Source: Halomonas sp. GFAJ-1 (GTDB taxonomy: Bacteria > Pseudomonadota > Gammaproteobacteria > Pseudomonadales > Halomonadaceae). From it: a stretch of 64,000 nucleotides of DNA. Positions 56,046 through 64,000 of the stretch are shown here, one piece after another; within the stretch, counting starts at the first letter, position 1; each line of letters begins with the position of its first letter. The DNA lies in contig CP016490.1 in the NCBI GenBank assembly GCA_002966495.1, positions 1,550,001 through 1,614,000 on the forward strand, read 5' to 3'. The notes beneath the pieces are model-generated. The model saw only the letters and a list, made by a program, of their open reading frames with translations. It was not told the DNA's origin and made no database searches. Both the position numbers and the translations under genes were made by a program.

Positions 56046-59000
56046 CTATGGTTCAGCTTCTATGTTGGCAACGCGGGAAGCGCTATCGAGAAGGGTTAAG
56101 AAGCCATCTTCATCGATAAATCCCTTATCGCCTGTAACGAACCAGCGGTGGCTATCGATCACTTTAATGGCAGCTGCAGTGCGCTTCGGGTCGTTTAAAT
56201 ACCCCTGCATCACTTGAGGGCCGCTGATCAATATCATGCCTGCCTCACCGGTGGGCAGCTCTTGAAAGTTTTCAGGGTCGACGATTTTGAAACTGGTGCC
56301 GGGCAGTGGCATGCCTACGGTGCCTGATTTTTTGCCGCGTTGAATATGCTGGTGGTTAATATCCATGGCATCAGGCAGGTTGACCGATGCAACGGGCGCG
56401 GTTTCTGTCGCCCCATAGCCTCTGTAAATGGGCTTGTGGAACTTGAGCGTGAAGTCGTGGCATATGCGCTCATCCCGTAATTCTGCACCGATAACCACGG
56501 CACGCAGGCTTTCCAGCATTAGCGGATGCACTTCTTGGCGGCGGTTCAGTAGTGCTAGAAAATGCGATGTGCCGAACATAATAGTGGCTTTATGCTTGGC
56601 AATCGCCCTTGCAATGCCGATTGGGTCGTTAGGGTCGGCGTGACACACCAGCGGCAGGCCCTCTATTAGCGGCAGCAGTTGGGTGACCGTTAGCCCAAAG
56701 GCATGGAATAGCGGAACCGACCCCATCACCACATCGTTACTCTGGGTGTTGAGTACATCAGAGGTCTGCTTGATGTTGGCCATCAGGTTGCGGTGGCTCA
56801 GCATTACGCCCTTTGGTTGGTCTCCTTCGCCGCTTAGAAACACAATGGCTGCGGTACGGTCGGCGTCTTGGTTGCTACAGAACAGGCGCTTAAGTACCCC
56901 CGCCGGCAGTAGACGAACGGTAAGCCAGGTGCTGAGGCGTTCAGTGCTGCCAAAAGCCGACTGCAGGTCTTCCAGGTAGACCGCCTGAATATTGGTTAGC
57001 AATTGGCTGACGTTTAGCCCTTGTTGCTTAAGTTGTTCAACAAAGTGGCGCGAGGTCAGCACCGTGCTGACCTCGGCTTGGGCGAGTGCTGATGCAAGTG
57101 CTGTTTGGCTATCAGTGTAGTTAAGGTTTACCAGCGTTTTGCCAGCCAGGAGTGTCGCCATATTGGCAAGTACGCCAGTGCTACTGGTGGGCAACAATAA
57201 CCCCACGTTTTTCCCAGGGGCAAGTTTACGAATACGTTTTGCTAATAGCAGGCTGGTGGTAAGCGCTTGGCTTGCATTGAGCGAGCGGCTGGGGTCCGTG
57301 AGTGCCGGGGCGCTTGGGTTACGTTTCACGCTGCGTATCCAGGCCTCAGATAGCGTGGGTAGCTCATCGACGGCATGCTGCCAGGAGTGGGTGGCCTGCT
57401 CAAAAATACGTCGTTTGAGCACATCGGCAGAGGTATCTTTCGCTAGCGGCTTGCCAAAGGCGACCACGACCGAACGGTGCAGAGGTGCGTTGCGTAACTC
57501 TTTATGTTTGCTAGAAGAGCGTGAAAACTGGCTACCCCATAGTCCGCGTAGGTAAAAGGGGACGATGTTGACATCAGCGTTAGCCATTTTGCAGGCACGC
57601 TCATAGCCGCGGCGGAATTCGCCCAGCTGGCCAGTGCGGCTAATGGCCCCCTCAGGAAACAGGCACACCACTTCGCCGGCGTTGAGTTGTTTAGCCACAT
57701 CTGCCAGCGCATTTTCAGCTGCGCTGCCGCGTTCAATGGGGATACAGCCAAGCGCTTTTAGAAAACCGCGAAGGTACCAGCGCTGATAAACGGATTTCAG
57801 CATCACAAAACGCACGGGGCGGGGGCTGGCGATCTGTACCATGGCCCAATCCACCCAGCTAATATGATTGCCTAGTAGCAGTACGCCGCCTTGAGCGGGC
57901 AGGTTTTCCAGCCCGTGAACATCGACACGGTAACGGCGCGTCAGCAAAAAACTCAGCAGAAAACGTACCAGGCTTTGTGGCAACTTTATGACGGTGTAAC
58001 CGCCGCCCACCAAAGCGACGCTGGCAATCAGCAGTAGCAGGTAAAGGCTTTCTACACCCACTAATGCGAACAGTGCGGTGAGTACAAGAAAGCCCAGCAT
58101 GGCGATGTTCTGAATCCAGTTATTGGCGGCTAGTACAGTGCCTAGCTCGTTATCAGCGGCGTGAAACTGTATCAGCGCATTAAGCGGCACAATAGATAGC
58201 CCGCCCATAATGCCAATAAAGATGAAATTAACTGCTTGGCCAGTGGGCGTAGCGAATAGCGGCAGGCACCATAGCCCTAACGCTACCCCGAGTGCCCCTA
58301 CGGGAATTAAGCCGGTTTCAATCCGATTGTGAGAAAGCTTGCTGGCAAGCAAAGAACCCAGCGCAATACCCATACCGCTGGCTGCAAGAATGCCTTGCAG
58401 TACTAAGGTGTTATCAATGCTAAGGGCATCTTTAGCGTAGGCGGGGAAAGCGGCTAGCAGCACCTGCCCCACCGACCAGAAAGTAGCAAGACCAATAATG
58501 GAAAGCCTAATGACGGGCTGACGCGCGATGATCCGCAGGTTACCTTTCAAGGCAGCACCTTTGAGGTAGCGCTGCCACGTTAGCGGTGTATCAGAGCGTT
58601 GGGTGCTATCCAGCGGGAGACGGTAAAGCGTCGCGACTTGGAGGATGCTATTAAGCACTAGCAACCAGCCCAGGGGAGCTATTTGGCGTAACAACTTATT
58701 TGGTGTTTCGGCATCAGGCGACACCCAGCTTTCAAACAGGGCAGTAAACGCCACGGTGCCTGCCAGAATAGCGCCAATGGTGACAGCTTGGATCAACCCA
58801 TTGGCTTCCGCTAAGCGAGGTTTGCCGAACAACCCTTTCACTAAGCCGTATTTAGCCGGGGAGTAGAAGGCCGACTGAATCGCCAGCAGTAGCGTCATGG
58901 CAAACGCCAGCCAAAACCACCCCTGGTAGTAAGCAGTGGTGATGCCCAGTGAAACTGCTACGGTGGCCCAGGCGGAAACGCGTAAAATGCGCACCTTTGG

Positions 59001-59219
59001 GTAGCTATCCGCCACGTGGCCTGCCGGGCTAAAGAGCAAAATAAACGGCAGTAAGATTAATCCATTCACTAGCGTAGTGAGCACGACCTGGGCGGTGCCG
59101 TCATAGCTTTTGAAAATCGTATTTTGAATAACGATTTTATGCCCTAAATCCACAAAGGCATTTAGAAAAATGGCAATCAAATAGGGCCAAGCGCCCGCAA
59201 TACGCAGTAGTCGATGCAT
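56046..59219 (-). CDS. aas: Fused LplT-PlsC-acyl-ACP synthetase (Aas-type), C-terminally short
   Basis: A 1057-residue three-domain protein. Residues ~1-420 are an MFS lysophospholipid flippase (LplT-like). ~430-620 is a PlsC acyltransferase with GNHISWVDW (HX4D) and LFPEGAISRTG. ~640-1057 is an AMP-binding ligase with VFLSGEGDQPKGVMLSHRN, GYGATETAP and the GDKGFIDEDG loop. It reacylates lysophosphatidylethanolamine. The protein ends at SASRVANIEAEP, about 80 residues before the E. coli Aas end, so the mobile C-terminal subdomain and its catalytic lysine are missing. The stop is followed at once by a strong hairpin. Confidence 0.9.
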   Translation of the reverse strand: MHRLLRIAGAWPYLIAIFLNAFVDLGHKIVIQNTIFKSYDGTAQVVLTTLVNGLILLPFILLFSPAGHVADSYPKVRILRVSAWATVAVSLGITTAYYQGWFWLAFAMTLLLAIQSAFYSPAKYGLVKGLFGKPRLAEANGLIQAVTIGAILAGTVAFTALFESWVSPDAETPNKLLRQIAPLGWLLVLNSILQVATLYRLPLDSTQRSDTPLTWQRYLKGAALKGNLRIIARQPVIRLSIIGLATFWSVGQVLLAAFPAYAKDALSIDNTLVLQGILAASGMGIALGSLLASKLSHNRIETGLIPVGALGVALGLWCLPLFATPTGQAVNFIFIGIMGGLSIVPLNALIQFHAADNELGTVLAANNWIQNIAMLGFLVLTALFALVGVESLYLLLLIASVALVGGGYTVIKLPQSLVRFLLSFLLTRRYRVDVHGLENLPAQGGVLLLGNHISWVDWAMVQIASPRPVRFVMLKSVYQRWYLRGFLKALGCIPIERGSAAENALADVAKQLNAGEVVCLFPEGAISRTGQLGEFRRGYERACKMANADVNIVPFYLRGLWGSQFSRSSSKHKELRNAPLHRSVVVAFGKPLAKDTSADVLKRRIFEQATHSWQHAVDELPTLSEAWIRSVKRNPSAPALTDPSRSLNASQALTTSLLLAKRIRKLAPGKNVGLLLPTSSTGVLANMATLLAGKTLVNLNYTDSQTALASALAQAEVSTVLTSRHFVEQLKQQGLNVSQLLTNIQAVYLEDLQSAFGSTERLSTWLTVRLLPAGVLKRLFCSNQDADRTAAIVFLSGEGDQPKGVMLSHRNLMANIKQTSDVLNTQSNDVVMGSVPLFHAFGLTVTQLLPLIEGLPLVCHADPNDPIGIARAIAKHKATIMFGTSHFLALLNRRQEVHPLMLESLRAVVIGAELRDERICHDFTLKFHKPIYRGYGATETAPVASVNLPDAMDINHQHIQRGKKSGTVGMPLPGTSFKIVDPENFQELPTGEAGMILISGPQVMQGYLNDPKRTAAAIKVIDSHRWFVTGDKGFIDEDGFLTLLDSASRVANIEAEP

Positions 59220-59322
59220 GGTGTGTTAGCCTTTACCGTGTTTAAGCGTCATCGCATTTTCTGCGTTGTACTTTCCAAGCCGCATATTTATTTACTCTTT
59301 CTATTTCAATGATGAAACGCCT

Positions 59323-60189
59323 ATGAGCATAACCCCTTTTCAAGCACTGGCTTGCCCATTGGATGGTGAGCCGTTAGAGATGTTGGGCGGTACGTGGCGT
59401 TGCACGGCAGGGCATAGTTTCGACATTGCCAAGCAGGGTTACGTTAATCTGTTGCCCGTACAGCACAAGCGTTCCCATGATCCCGGCGACAGTAAAGCCA
59501 TGGTGGCGGCTCGCCAGCGGTTTCTTAATGGTGGCTACTATGAAGCTATTGCAAAAGCAGTAAATAGTGCGGTGGAGGAGCACCGCGCGGGCTCCGGTTT
59601 GCCTAATGCACCTTATAGCTGCCTGGATGCGGGATGTGGTGAAGGATACTACCTGCGTCACTTGGCAAAAGCGGTACCCGGTTCCGTGCCTTTATCATTA
59701 ATGGGGCTGGATATTTCTAAGTGGGCAGTGTTAGCCGCAGCTAAGCAGGATACGCTTCAAGCAAGTTGGGTGGTAGGCAGTAATGCCCATTTGCCGGTAC
59801 AGTCGGCCACGCTGGATTGTGTTCTGTGTATGTTTGGCTTTCCCGTAGCAGGTGAGTTTGCCCGTGTGTTAAAGCCAGGCGGCCTGCTGTTGCAAGTGGA
59901 GGCAGGGCCAAACCATTTGCGCGAACTGCGGGAAGTGATCTATCCCACGTTAAAGCCAGAGCGCTCTGTGGAGGCAAGCGTGCCTAACGGCTTTGCACAT
60001 CAGCAAACCCTATCGCTTTGTTATGAGTTATCGCTTGAGGGGACAGAAAGGATAGCTGATTTGCTGGCGATGACACCGCATTTGTATCGGGCGAGCGCAG
60101 AAGGGCGTGCACGGGCAGCAGCGCTGGATACGCTAACGCTAACGGTAGATGTGCGCTTAGTTGCTTACTCGCGTGTGTCAGTCGCGTAG
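59323..60189 (+). CDS. rlmA: 23S rRNA (guanine-745-N1)-methyltransferase-like
   Basis: A 288-residue SAM enzyme from the ATG at 59323 (MSITPFQALACPLDG). After the zinc-binding head come FDIAKQGYVNLLPVQHKRSHDPGDS, the RlmA signature, and then CLDAGCGEGYYLRH for SAM. It methylates 23S rRNA at G745 in E. coli. Odd point: the zinc set C-x2-C...C-x3-H is here C-x2-D (CPLD...CTAGH), so one Cys ligand is replaced by Asp. The frame stays open to 59266 without a better start. Confidence 0.9.
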   Translation: MSITPFQALACPLDGEPLEMLGGTWRCTAGHSFDIAKQGYVNLLPVQHKRSHDPGDSKAMVAARQRFLNGGYYEAIAKAVNSAVEEHRAGSGLPNAPYSCLDAGCGEGYYLRHLAKAVPGSVPLSLMGLDISKWAVLAAAKQDTLQASWVVGSNAHLPVQSATLDCVLCMFGFPVAGEFARVLKPGGLLLQVEAGPNHLRELREVIYPTLKPERSVEASVPNGFAHQQTLSLCYELSLEGTERIADLLAMTPHLYRASAEGRARAAALDTLTLTVDVRLVAYSRVSVA

Positions 60190-60196
60190 CTAAAGC

Positions 60197-60253
60197 GGGC
60201 ACCCAAAAGGTGGGTGCCCAAACGCAACAAGGCCCGCATAAGCGGGCCTTGTT
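60197..60253. terminator. Double hairpin terminator between rlmA and the cold-shock gene
   Basis: Two stems: GGGCACCC/GGGTGCCC (60197-60219) and AACAAGGCCCGC/GCGGGCCTTGTT (60226-60253). The genes are convergent, so it can act in both directions. Confidence 0.85.
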
Positions 60254-60296
60254 ATTCAGACTTTTGAGGGTCTGAGCAAACTCTAAAGCTTAGGGC

Positions 60297-60503
60297 TTAG
60301 GAGATTTGCTTGATGTTAGAAGCCTGAAGGCCTTTCTTACCCTGGGTAACGTCAAAAGAAACGTTAGCGCCTTCTTGAAGGGTTTTGAAACCGTCAGACT
60401 GAATTTCAGAAAAATGAGCAAAAAGGTCGTCGCCACCGTCAGAAGGAGCGATGAAACCAAAACCTTTAGTGTCGTTAAACCATTTAACTGTGCCAGTTGC
60501 CAT
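60297..60503 (-). CDS. Cold-shock protein (CspA family)
   Basis: A 68-residue nucleic-acid chaperone with RNP1 KGFGFI and RNP2 DLFAHF in a single five-strand barrel, starting MATGTVKWFNDTKGFGF. It binds single-stranded RNA and DNA and melts structure. AAAGGATC precedes the ATG by ~7 nt. About 220 bases upstream to the next gene are free of coding sequence and could hold a long leader, as is usual for csp genes. It is not possible to say which Csp paralogue it is. Confidence 0.95.
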   Translation of the reverse strand: MATGTVKWFNDTKGFGFIAPSDGGDDLFAHFSEIQSDGFKTLQEGANVSFDVTQGKKGLQASNIKQIS

Positions 60504-60722
60504 TGTCTAGATCCTTTCGCGCTAATGCGCCGTAATAAAGTTCCTGGTATTACCCAGATTTAAGTAGCGGGTGAAACAAGGAATACAATATCAGGCTGCC
60601 GAAAAAGATCGTACACTTCTGAAACCATGCCGCTTGCTAACCAACTGACGCTACAGTGCCACGATTTAGACGCGACGTCAAAGCCTTTTATGTTTATTTT
60701 CTAGGCGCGGCTATGTCGACGG

Positions 60723-60938
60723 CTACTTCCATCCCATCTTCCAGGTGGTGTCGTCTTTAAGCGCTTGCCATGCCAGCGTGATCTCACGGTGAGAGTGAAC
60801 TGCCTCCAGCACAACATGCTCCACCGTTTCTTCTTCATTCCGCAGCAGTTGCGTCACGATAAAGTGTTTTTCTCTATTTTGAGGTATGACGGCGGTCCAT
60901 TTGCTGTGGTGCAGTTTGTTAGGGTTAATAGTGTTCAT
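60723..60938 (-). CDS. TIGR02450 family Trp-rich small protein
   Basis: A 71-residue protein from the ATG at 60938 (MNTINPNKLHHSKWTAV); an ATG at 60956 adds six residues. The family pattern is clear: KLxxSKWTAVxPQNREKHF, then LEAVHSHREITLAWQALKD and a final W-x2-GW. Its role is unknown in the literature I know. It is monocistronic by layout, divergent from the deaminase. Confidence 0.8.
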   Translation of the reverse strand: MNTINPNKLHHSKWTAVIPQNREKHFIVTQLLRNEEETVEHVVLEAVHSHREITLAWQALKDDTTWKMGWK

Positions 60939-61066
60939 TACTGTTACCGATGGCATTGTTAGTTAAAGTGGTAGAACTTTTGCCACTATAGTGAAACATG
61001 GTGATAGTCGGTTCAGGTAAAAAATAGTCAAGCGCACGTTACGTTCGGTGATAAGGAGAAAGAGTA

Positions 61067-61546
61067 ATGGTGGCAGCGCATGAGATGAGGTTTCTTGAGC
61101 GCGCGGTTGAGCTTGCAAAAGAGGCGTTACACAAGGGTGACGAGCCTTTTGGCAGTGTACTGGTTAGTGCCCAAGGCGAGATCCTCGCGGAAGAGCGTAA
61201 CCGTATTGCTGGGGGAGACGCTACGCAGCACCCAGAGTTCGCTTTGGCTCGCTGGGCGGCTAATCATCTGTCGCCAGCAGAGCGGGCTACGGCAACGGTG
61301 TACACCTCGGGTGAGCACTGTGCAATGTGTGCCGCTGCCCATGGGTGGGTGGGGCTTGGGCGAATTGTCTATGTTAGCTCCTCCCAGCAGCTGGGAGTAT
61401 GGCTGGCTGAACTGGGTGTTGCGCCTCCCCCTGTGGCAACGCTTTCTATCAATGACGTTGTGCCGGGGCTCGCTGTAGATGGCCCCGTGCCCGGGTTGGA
61501 CGCTCAAGTTCATGCACTGCACCGCCAGCGCCACGGCGGGCAATAG
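61067..61546 (+). CDS. CDA-family nucleoside/guanine deaminase-like protein
   Basis: A 159-residue zinc deaminase fold. The first zinc/catalytic motif is QHPEFALARW, with HPE in place of the usual HAE and the proton-shuttle Glu retained. The second is SGEHCAMCAAAH, the family C-x2-C with the usual preceding Pro changed to His. It is similar to guanine or pterin deaminases of the short kind. The ATG follows AAGGAGAAAG. The substrate is not determinable here. Confidence 0.85.
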   Translation: MVAAHEMRFLERAVELAKEALHKGDEPFGSVLVSAQGEILAEERNRIAGGDATQHPEFALARWAANHLSPAERATATVYTSGEHCAMCAAAHGWVGLGRIVYVSSSQQLGVWLAELGVAPPPVATLSINDVVPGLAVDGPVPGLDAQVHALHRQRHGGQ

Positions 61547-61614
61547 AGCCGTTTCAACTCAGTCAAGCGTGAACCACCAAGCCATCATCTGTTTCAATAT
61601 TTATTGGGAATGCC

Positions 61615-63669
61615 ATGAAAAAAATGCTGCCCTCTTCGCTACTGTTTGCTGGTGCTGTGGCTAGCGTGCCGGTAATGGCACAACCCTCTGCTAATGTGAG
61701 TGACACAACAGCACTGTCCACGGTGGAGGTGAGCGCCCCGCGTTTGGCACGTGAGCTTTACGCTACCCCAGCGGCAGTTTCCACTCTGGAGCGAGAGGAT
61801 ATAGCCCAAGGGCAGCAGGGTGTCAGGCTGGATGAGTCGCTTACACGGGTGCCCGGCGTGTTTTTGCAAAACCGCGATAACTTTGCCCAGGGGCAGCGTA
61901 TTGCCATTCGCGGGTTTGGGGCCCGTGCCCCGTTTGGTGTGCGTGGCATCACGGTAATGGTAGATGGCATTCCTTATACCCTGCCAGATGGGCAGGCCCA
62001 GCTAGATGCGATTGATTTAAACAGCGCTGAGCGTATTGAGGTGATTCGCGGGCCCTCCTCGGTGCTTTATGGCAATGCGGCGGGTGGGGTAATTGATGTC
62101 ACCACCGCCGATGGTCGCGATAACCCAGGCACACGGCTTAGCGTAGGTGCGGGCAGCGACGGTTACCAAAAAGTGGCGCTGCAGCAGGGGGGAGCCCAAG
62201 GAGACTGGTCGCACCATGTGAGTCTTTCGGCACTCAAGGTGGACGGCTACCGTGAGCAAAGCTCAACTGAAAAGTACTTGCTGAATGCCAAGCTGCGCCG
62301 TGAGTTAGGCAGTGAGCGGGCGTTAACCGCCATTATCAATTTGCTTGAAAACCCACGTTCAGAAGATCCGGGGGCGTTGAACGCCAGTGAAGTTTCGAGT
62401 GGGCGACACCAGGCGGCCCCCAATGCCTTAGCACTGGACGCCCGGCAGCGGGTTGATCAACAGCTGATTGGCCTACAGTACGAAGACTTAACCGCGGGCC
62501 CTGGCGAATTTTACCTTAAGGGGTTTATCGCCCGGCGTGACTTTGAGCAACAGTTGCCCTTTGTAGGCGATAGCCGCCTGGGCTTTCAGCGGGACTATGT
62601 TGGCGCCAGCAGCGAATATCACCACGACATCACCTTGGGCGGCCTACCGCTAAACTACATTGTGGGCTCAGACGTGGCGCGCCAAGAGGATGAGCGCTTT
62701 CGTAACAACGTTAACGCTCAAGGTAGCGTTGGTGAACAGTCGGCGGCAGAGACTCAAACCGCGACCTCTACCGGGGTATTTGCCCAGGGTGATTTGGCAC
62801 TGACCGAGCAGGTGACGTTCTCTCTTGGCGCCCGCTTTGACCGCGTGGAGCTAAAGGTGGATGACCGCTATTTTGAAGATGGCGACCAAAGTGGCGAGCG
62901 CACCTTTAACGAGTGGAGCGGTTCGGCGGGGCTTAGTTACCGTTACCGTCCACAGCATCAAGCCTATATCAATACGGGTACCGCCTTTGAAACGCCAACC
63001 TTTGCCGAGTTTGCTAACCCGGCAGGCGGTGGTTTTAACCCTGCTGTGGAGCCACAAAAAGCCTGGAACCGAGAAGTAGGTCTACGTGGCTATATGGCGC
63101 CATTGGCGATGGATTATGATTTGGCGCTATTTTCAGTACGGGTTCGTGATGAACTGGTGCCTTTTGATGAAGGGGGCCGCACCTTCTACCAAAACGCTGG
63201 TGATACCAGCCGCGATGGCCTGGAGTTGGCGGTTGGTTGGCGACTTGCCGACCAGTGGCGCTTAGATAGCGCTTTAACGCTGGCGCGCTATGAGTTTGAT
63301 AGTTTTGCCACCCCAAACGAGCGCTTTGATGGTAACCGTATTCCAGGCCTACCCGAGCAAACCTGGATGAACCAGCTTACTTGGCAGGGGTTGGATGAAC
63401 GCTTTGCCACGCTGGAAACCCAGTATGTTGGTGACCTGGTAGCGGATAACGCCAATGAGACAAAAATTGATAGCTATTGGCTGGTGAACCTACGGGTGGG
63501 AGATGGTTGGCAATTAGGAGGCGATACGCGCTTAAACGCTTATTTAGGAGTTCGGAACCTGTTTGATGAAACGTATTATGACAATGTGCGCTTAAATGGC
63601 ACTTTTGGCCGCTACTATGAACCCGCCCCAGGGCGCAGCGTATATGGCGGGGTGGAGCTTAGCTTTTAA
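61615..63669 (+). CDS. TonB-dependent outer-membrane receptor
   Basis: A 684-residue receptor. The signal peptide ends near VMA/QPS (~residue 22). A TonB-box-like segment (LSTVEVSAPR) is followed by the plug (LDESLTRVPGVFLQNRD, QRIAIRGFGARAPFGVRGI, ERIEVIRGPSSVLYG NAAGG) and a 22-strand barrel ending in VELSF with terminal Phe. It imports iron chelates, cobalamin or another scarce nutrient using TonB energy. The barrel resembles FecA/PupA-like siderophore receptors, but no Fur box or partner gene confirms that. Confidence 0.92.
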   Translation: MKKMLPSSLLFAGAVASVPVMAQPSANVSDTTALSTVEVSAPRLARELYATPAAVSTLEREDIAQGQQGVRLDESLTRVPGVFLQNRDNFAQGQRIAIRGFGARAPFGVRGITVMVDGIPYTLPDGQAQLDAIDLNSAERIEVIRGPSSVLYGNAAGGVIDVTTADGRDNPGTRLSVGAGSDGYQKVALQQGGAQGDWSHHVSLSALKVDGYREQSSTEKYLLNAKLRRELGSERALTAIINLLENPRSEDPGALNASEVSSGRHQAAPNALALDARQRVDQQLIGLQYEDLTAGPGEFYLKGFIARRDFEQQLPFVGDSRLGFQRDYVGASSEYHHDITLGGLPLNYIVGSDVARQEDERFRNNVNAQGSVGEQSAAETQTATSTGVFAQGDLALTEQVTFSLGARFDRVELKVDDRYFEDGDQSGERTFNEWSGSAGLSYRYRPQHQAYINTGTAFETPTFAEFANPAGGGFNPAVEPQKAWNREVGLRGYMAPLAMDYDLALFSVRVRDELVPFDEGGRTFYQNAGDTSRDGLELAVGWRLADQWRLDSALTLARYEFDSFATPNERFDGNRIPGLPEQTWMNQLTWQGLDERFATLETQYVGDLVADNANETKIDSYWLVNLRVGDGWQLGGDTRLNAYLGVRNLFDETYYDNVRLNGTFGRYYEPAPGRSVYGGVELSF

Positions 63670-63671
63670 AG

Positions 63672-63711
63672 AACGGTTTTTAAATACGGTTTTTAAAGGA
63701 CGTTTTTAAAG
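63672..63711. repeat. Short degenerate tandem repeat after the TonB receptor
   Basis: ACGGTTTTTAAAT, ACGGTTTTTAAAGG and ACGTTTTTAAAGG follow each other, three ~14-nt units directly after the stop codon. Confidence 0.6.
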
Positions 63712-63738
63712 GGATGGCTATTACATATAGCGTTTAAG

Positions 63739-63768
63739 AAACAGGGCAGCCCTAGGGTTGCCCTGTTT
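63739..63768. terminator. Bidirectional hairpin terminator
   Basis: AAACAGGGCA (63739-63748) pairs with TGCCCTGTTT (63759-63768), between the convergent TonB receptor and oxidoreductase genes. Confidence 0.85.
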
Positions 63769-63787
63769 GGGTCTATGCTGTTGGGTG

Positions 63788-64000
63788 CTACGTTAGCTTG
63801 ACTAACATTTTACCGGTGTTGCCGCCTTCAAAAAGCGCTAAAAATGCATCAGGCGTGCTTTCAAGCCCTTCCTGAACCGTTTCTTTATAGCTGATGCTGC
63901 CTTTTGCTACTTGCGGCGCCACTTCGTTGAGAAAGTAGCGGTAGCTGGCCCAGTGATCCGCCACAATAAAGCCCTGCATTTTGGCTTTACGCACCACCAG
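63788..64000 (-). CDS. NADP-dependent oxidoreductase, C-terminal part (start outside window)
   Basis: The last ~70 residues of a medium-chain reductase of the zinc-free leukotriene-B4-dehydrogenase/curcumin-reductase (YncB/CurA) kind. The visible part has MQGFIVADHW, APQVAKGSISYKETVQEGLE, and the closing PDAFLALFEGGNTGKMLVKL, the family's typical end. The frame is open to the window edge, so the gene continues beyond 64000. It would reduce an activated double bond with NADPH. Confidence 0.88.
   Translation of the reverse strand: MVVRKAKMQGFIVADHWASYRYFLNEVAPQVAKGSISYKETVQEGLESTPDAFLALFEGGNTGKMLVKLT

Noticed and set aside
63672..63711. Short tandem repeats considered as a CRISPR array
   Set aside because: Units are ~14 nt, adjacent without spacers, and no cas genes are near.

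Overview
The window looks like a chromosomal segment of a halophilic gammaproteobacterium, most likely Halomonas or a close relative in the Halomonadaceae. I base this on the protein signatures (TAXI-type TRAP permease with a UspA partner, a BetT-type choline carrier with a BetI-like operator, ExaC-type aldehyde dehydrogenase, fused LplT-PlsC-AMP ligase, guaB-guaA order) and on moderately high GC in the core. No database search was run.

Layout. 1-1993: the 3' part of a fused TRAP permease and its Usp partner. 2066-5700 (minus): a periplasmic sulfide/thiosulfate operon with a cytochrome c, a Tat-exported FCSD flavoprotein, a YeeE transporter and a fused SoxYZ-like carrier. 5986-14592: a DUF2189 membrane protein, then an overlapping signalling operon (molybdopterin-fold periplasmic protein, hybrid kinase with Hpt, FIST sensor, cytoplasmic hybrid kinase), a convergent LuxR-type regulator and an ExaC aldehyde dehydrogenase. 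14748-19154: a stand-alone Hen1-type methyltransferase, BetT, a His-rich Spy-like protein and a lipoprotein esterase. 19164-25625 (minus): RND adaptor, RND pump, sensor kinase and response regulator, all overlapping. 25834-32845: TetR regulator, dehalogenase-like hydrolase, xseA, a Na/Pi cotransporter with its PhoU partner behind two Pho boxes, and guaB.

32991-45860 is the accessory region. guaA (32991-34568) has been invaded at its 3' end by a roughly 10-kb AT-rich genomic island (34567-44620). The island is bounded by a 10-bp direct repeat (GAGTGGGAGT) that recreates the last guaA codons. It carries a tyrosine integrase, an acidic small protein, a second minimal recombinase, a gene-free stretch rich in hairpins, an IS3-family element, an AAA ATPase with an unknown partner, a divergent unknown protein, a DNA methyltransferase overlapping a Bpu10I-like restriction endonuclease, and a DUF6641-like protein. 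Beyond the right junction lie the displaced guaA terminator, a Fic gene broken by an amber stop, a small ORF and a decayed second copy of the guaA 3' end. These suggest that guaA was targeted more than once.

45861-64000 returns to core genes: PhzF, DUF1330, a DJ-1/PfpI protein sharing an operator with the TetR gene, an EcsC/DUF697-like protein, a MerR regulator divergent from an SO_0444-type metal permease, a voltage-gated-type ion channel, an outer-membrane barrel plus amidohydrolase pair, a kinase/msrQ remnant, an MscS channel, a C-terminally shortened Aas fusion, rlmA, a cold-shock protein, a Trp-rich small protein, a deaminase, a TonB receptor and the end of an NADP-dependent oxidoreductase. 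No rRNA, tRNA or CRISPR array was recognised.
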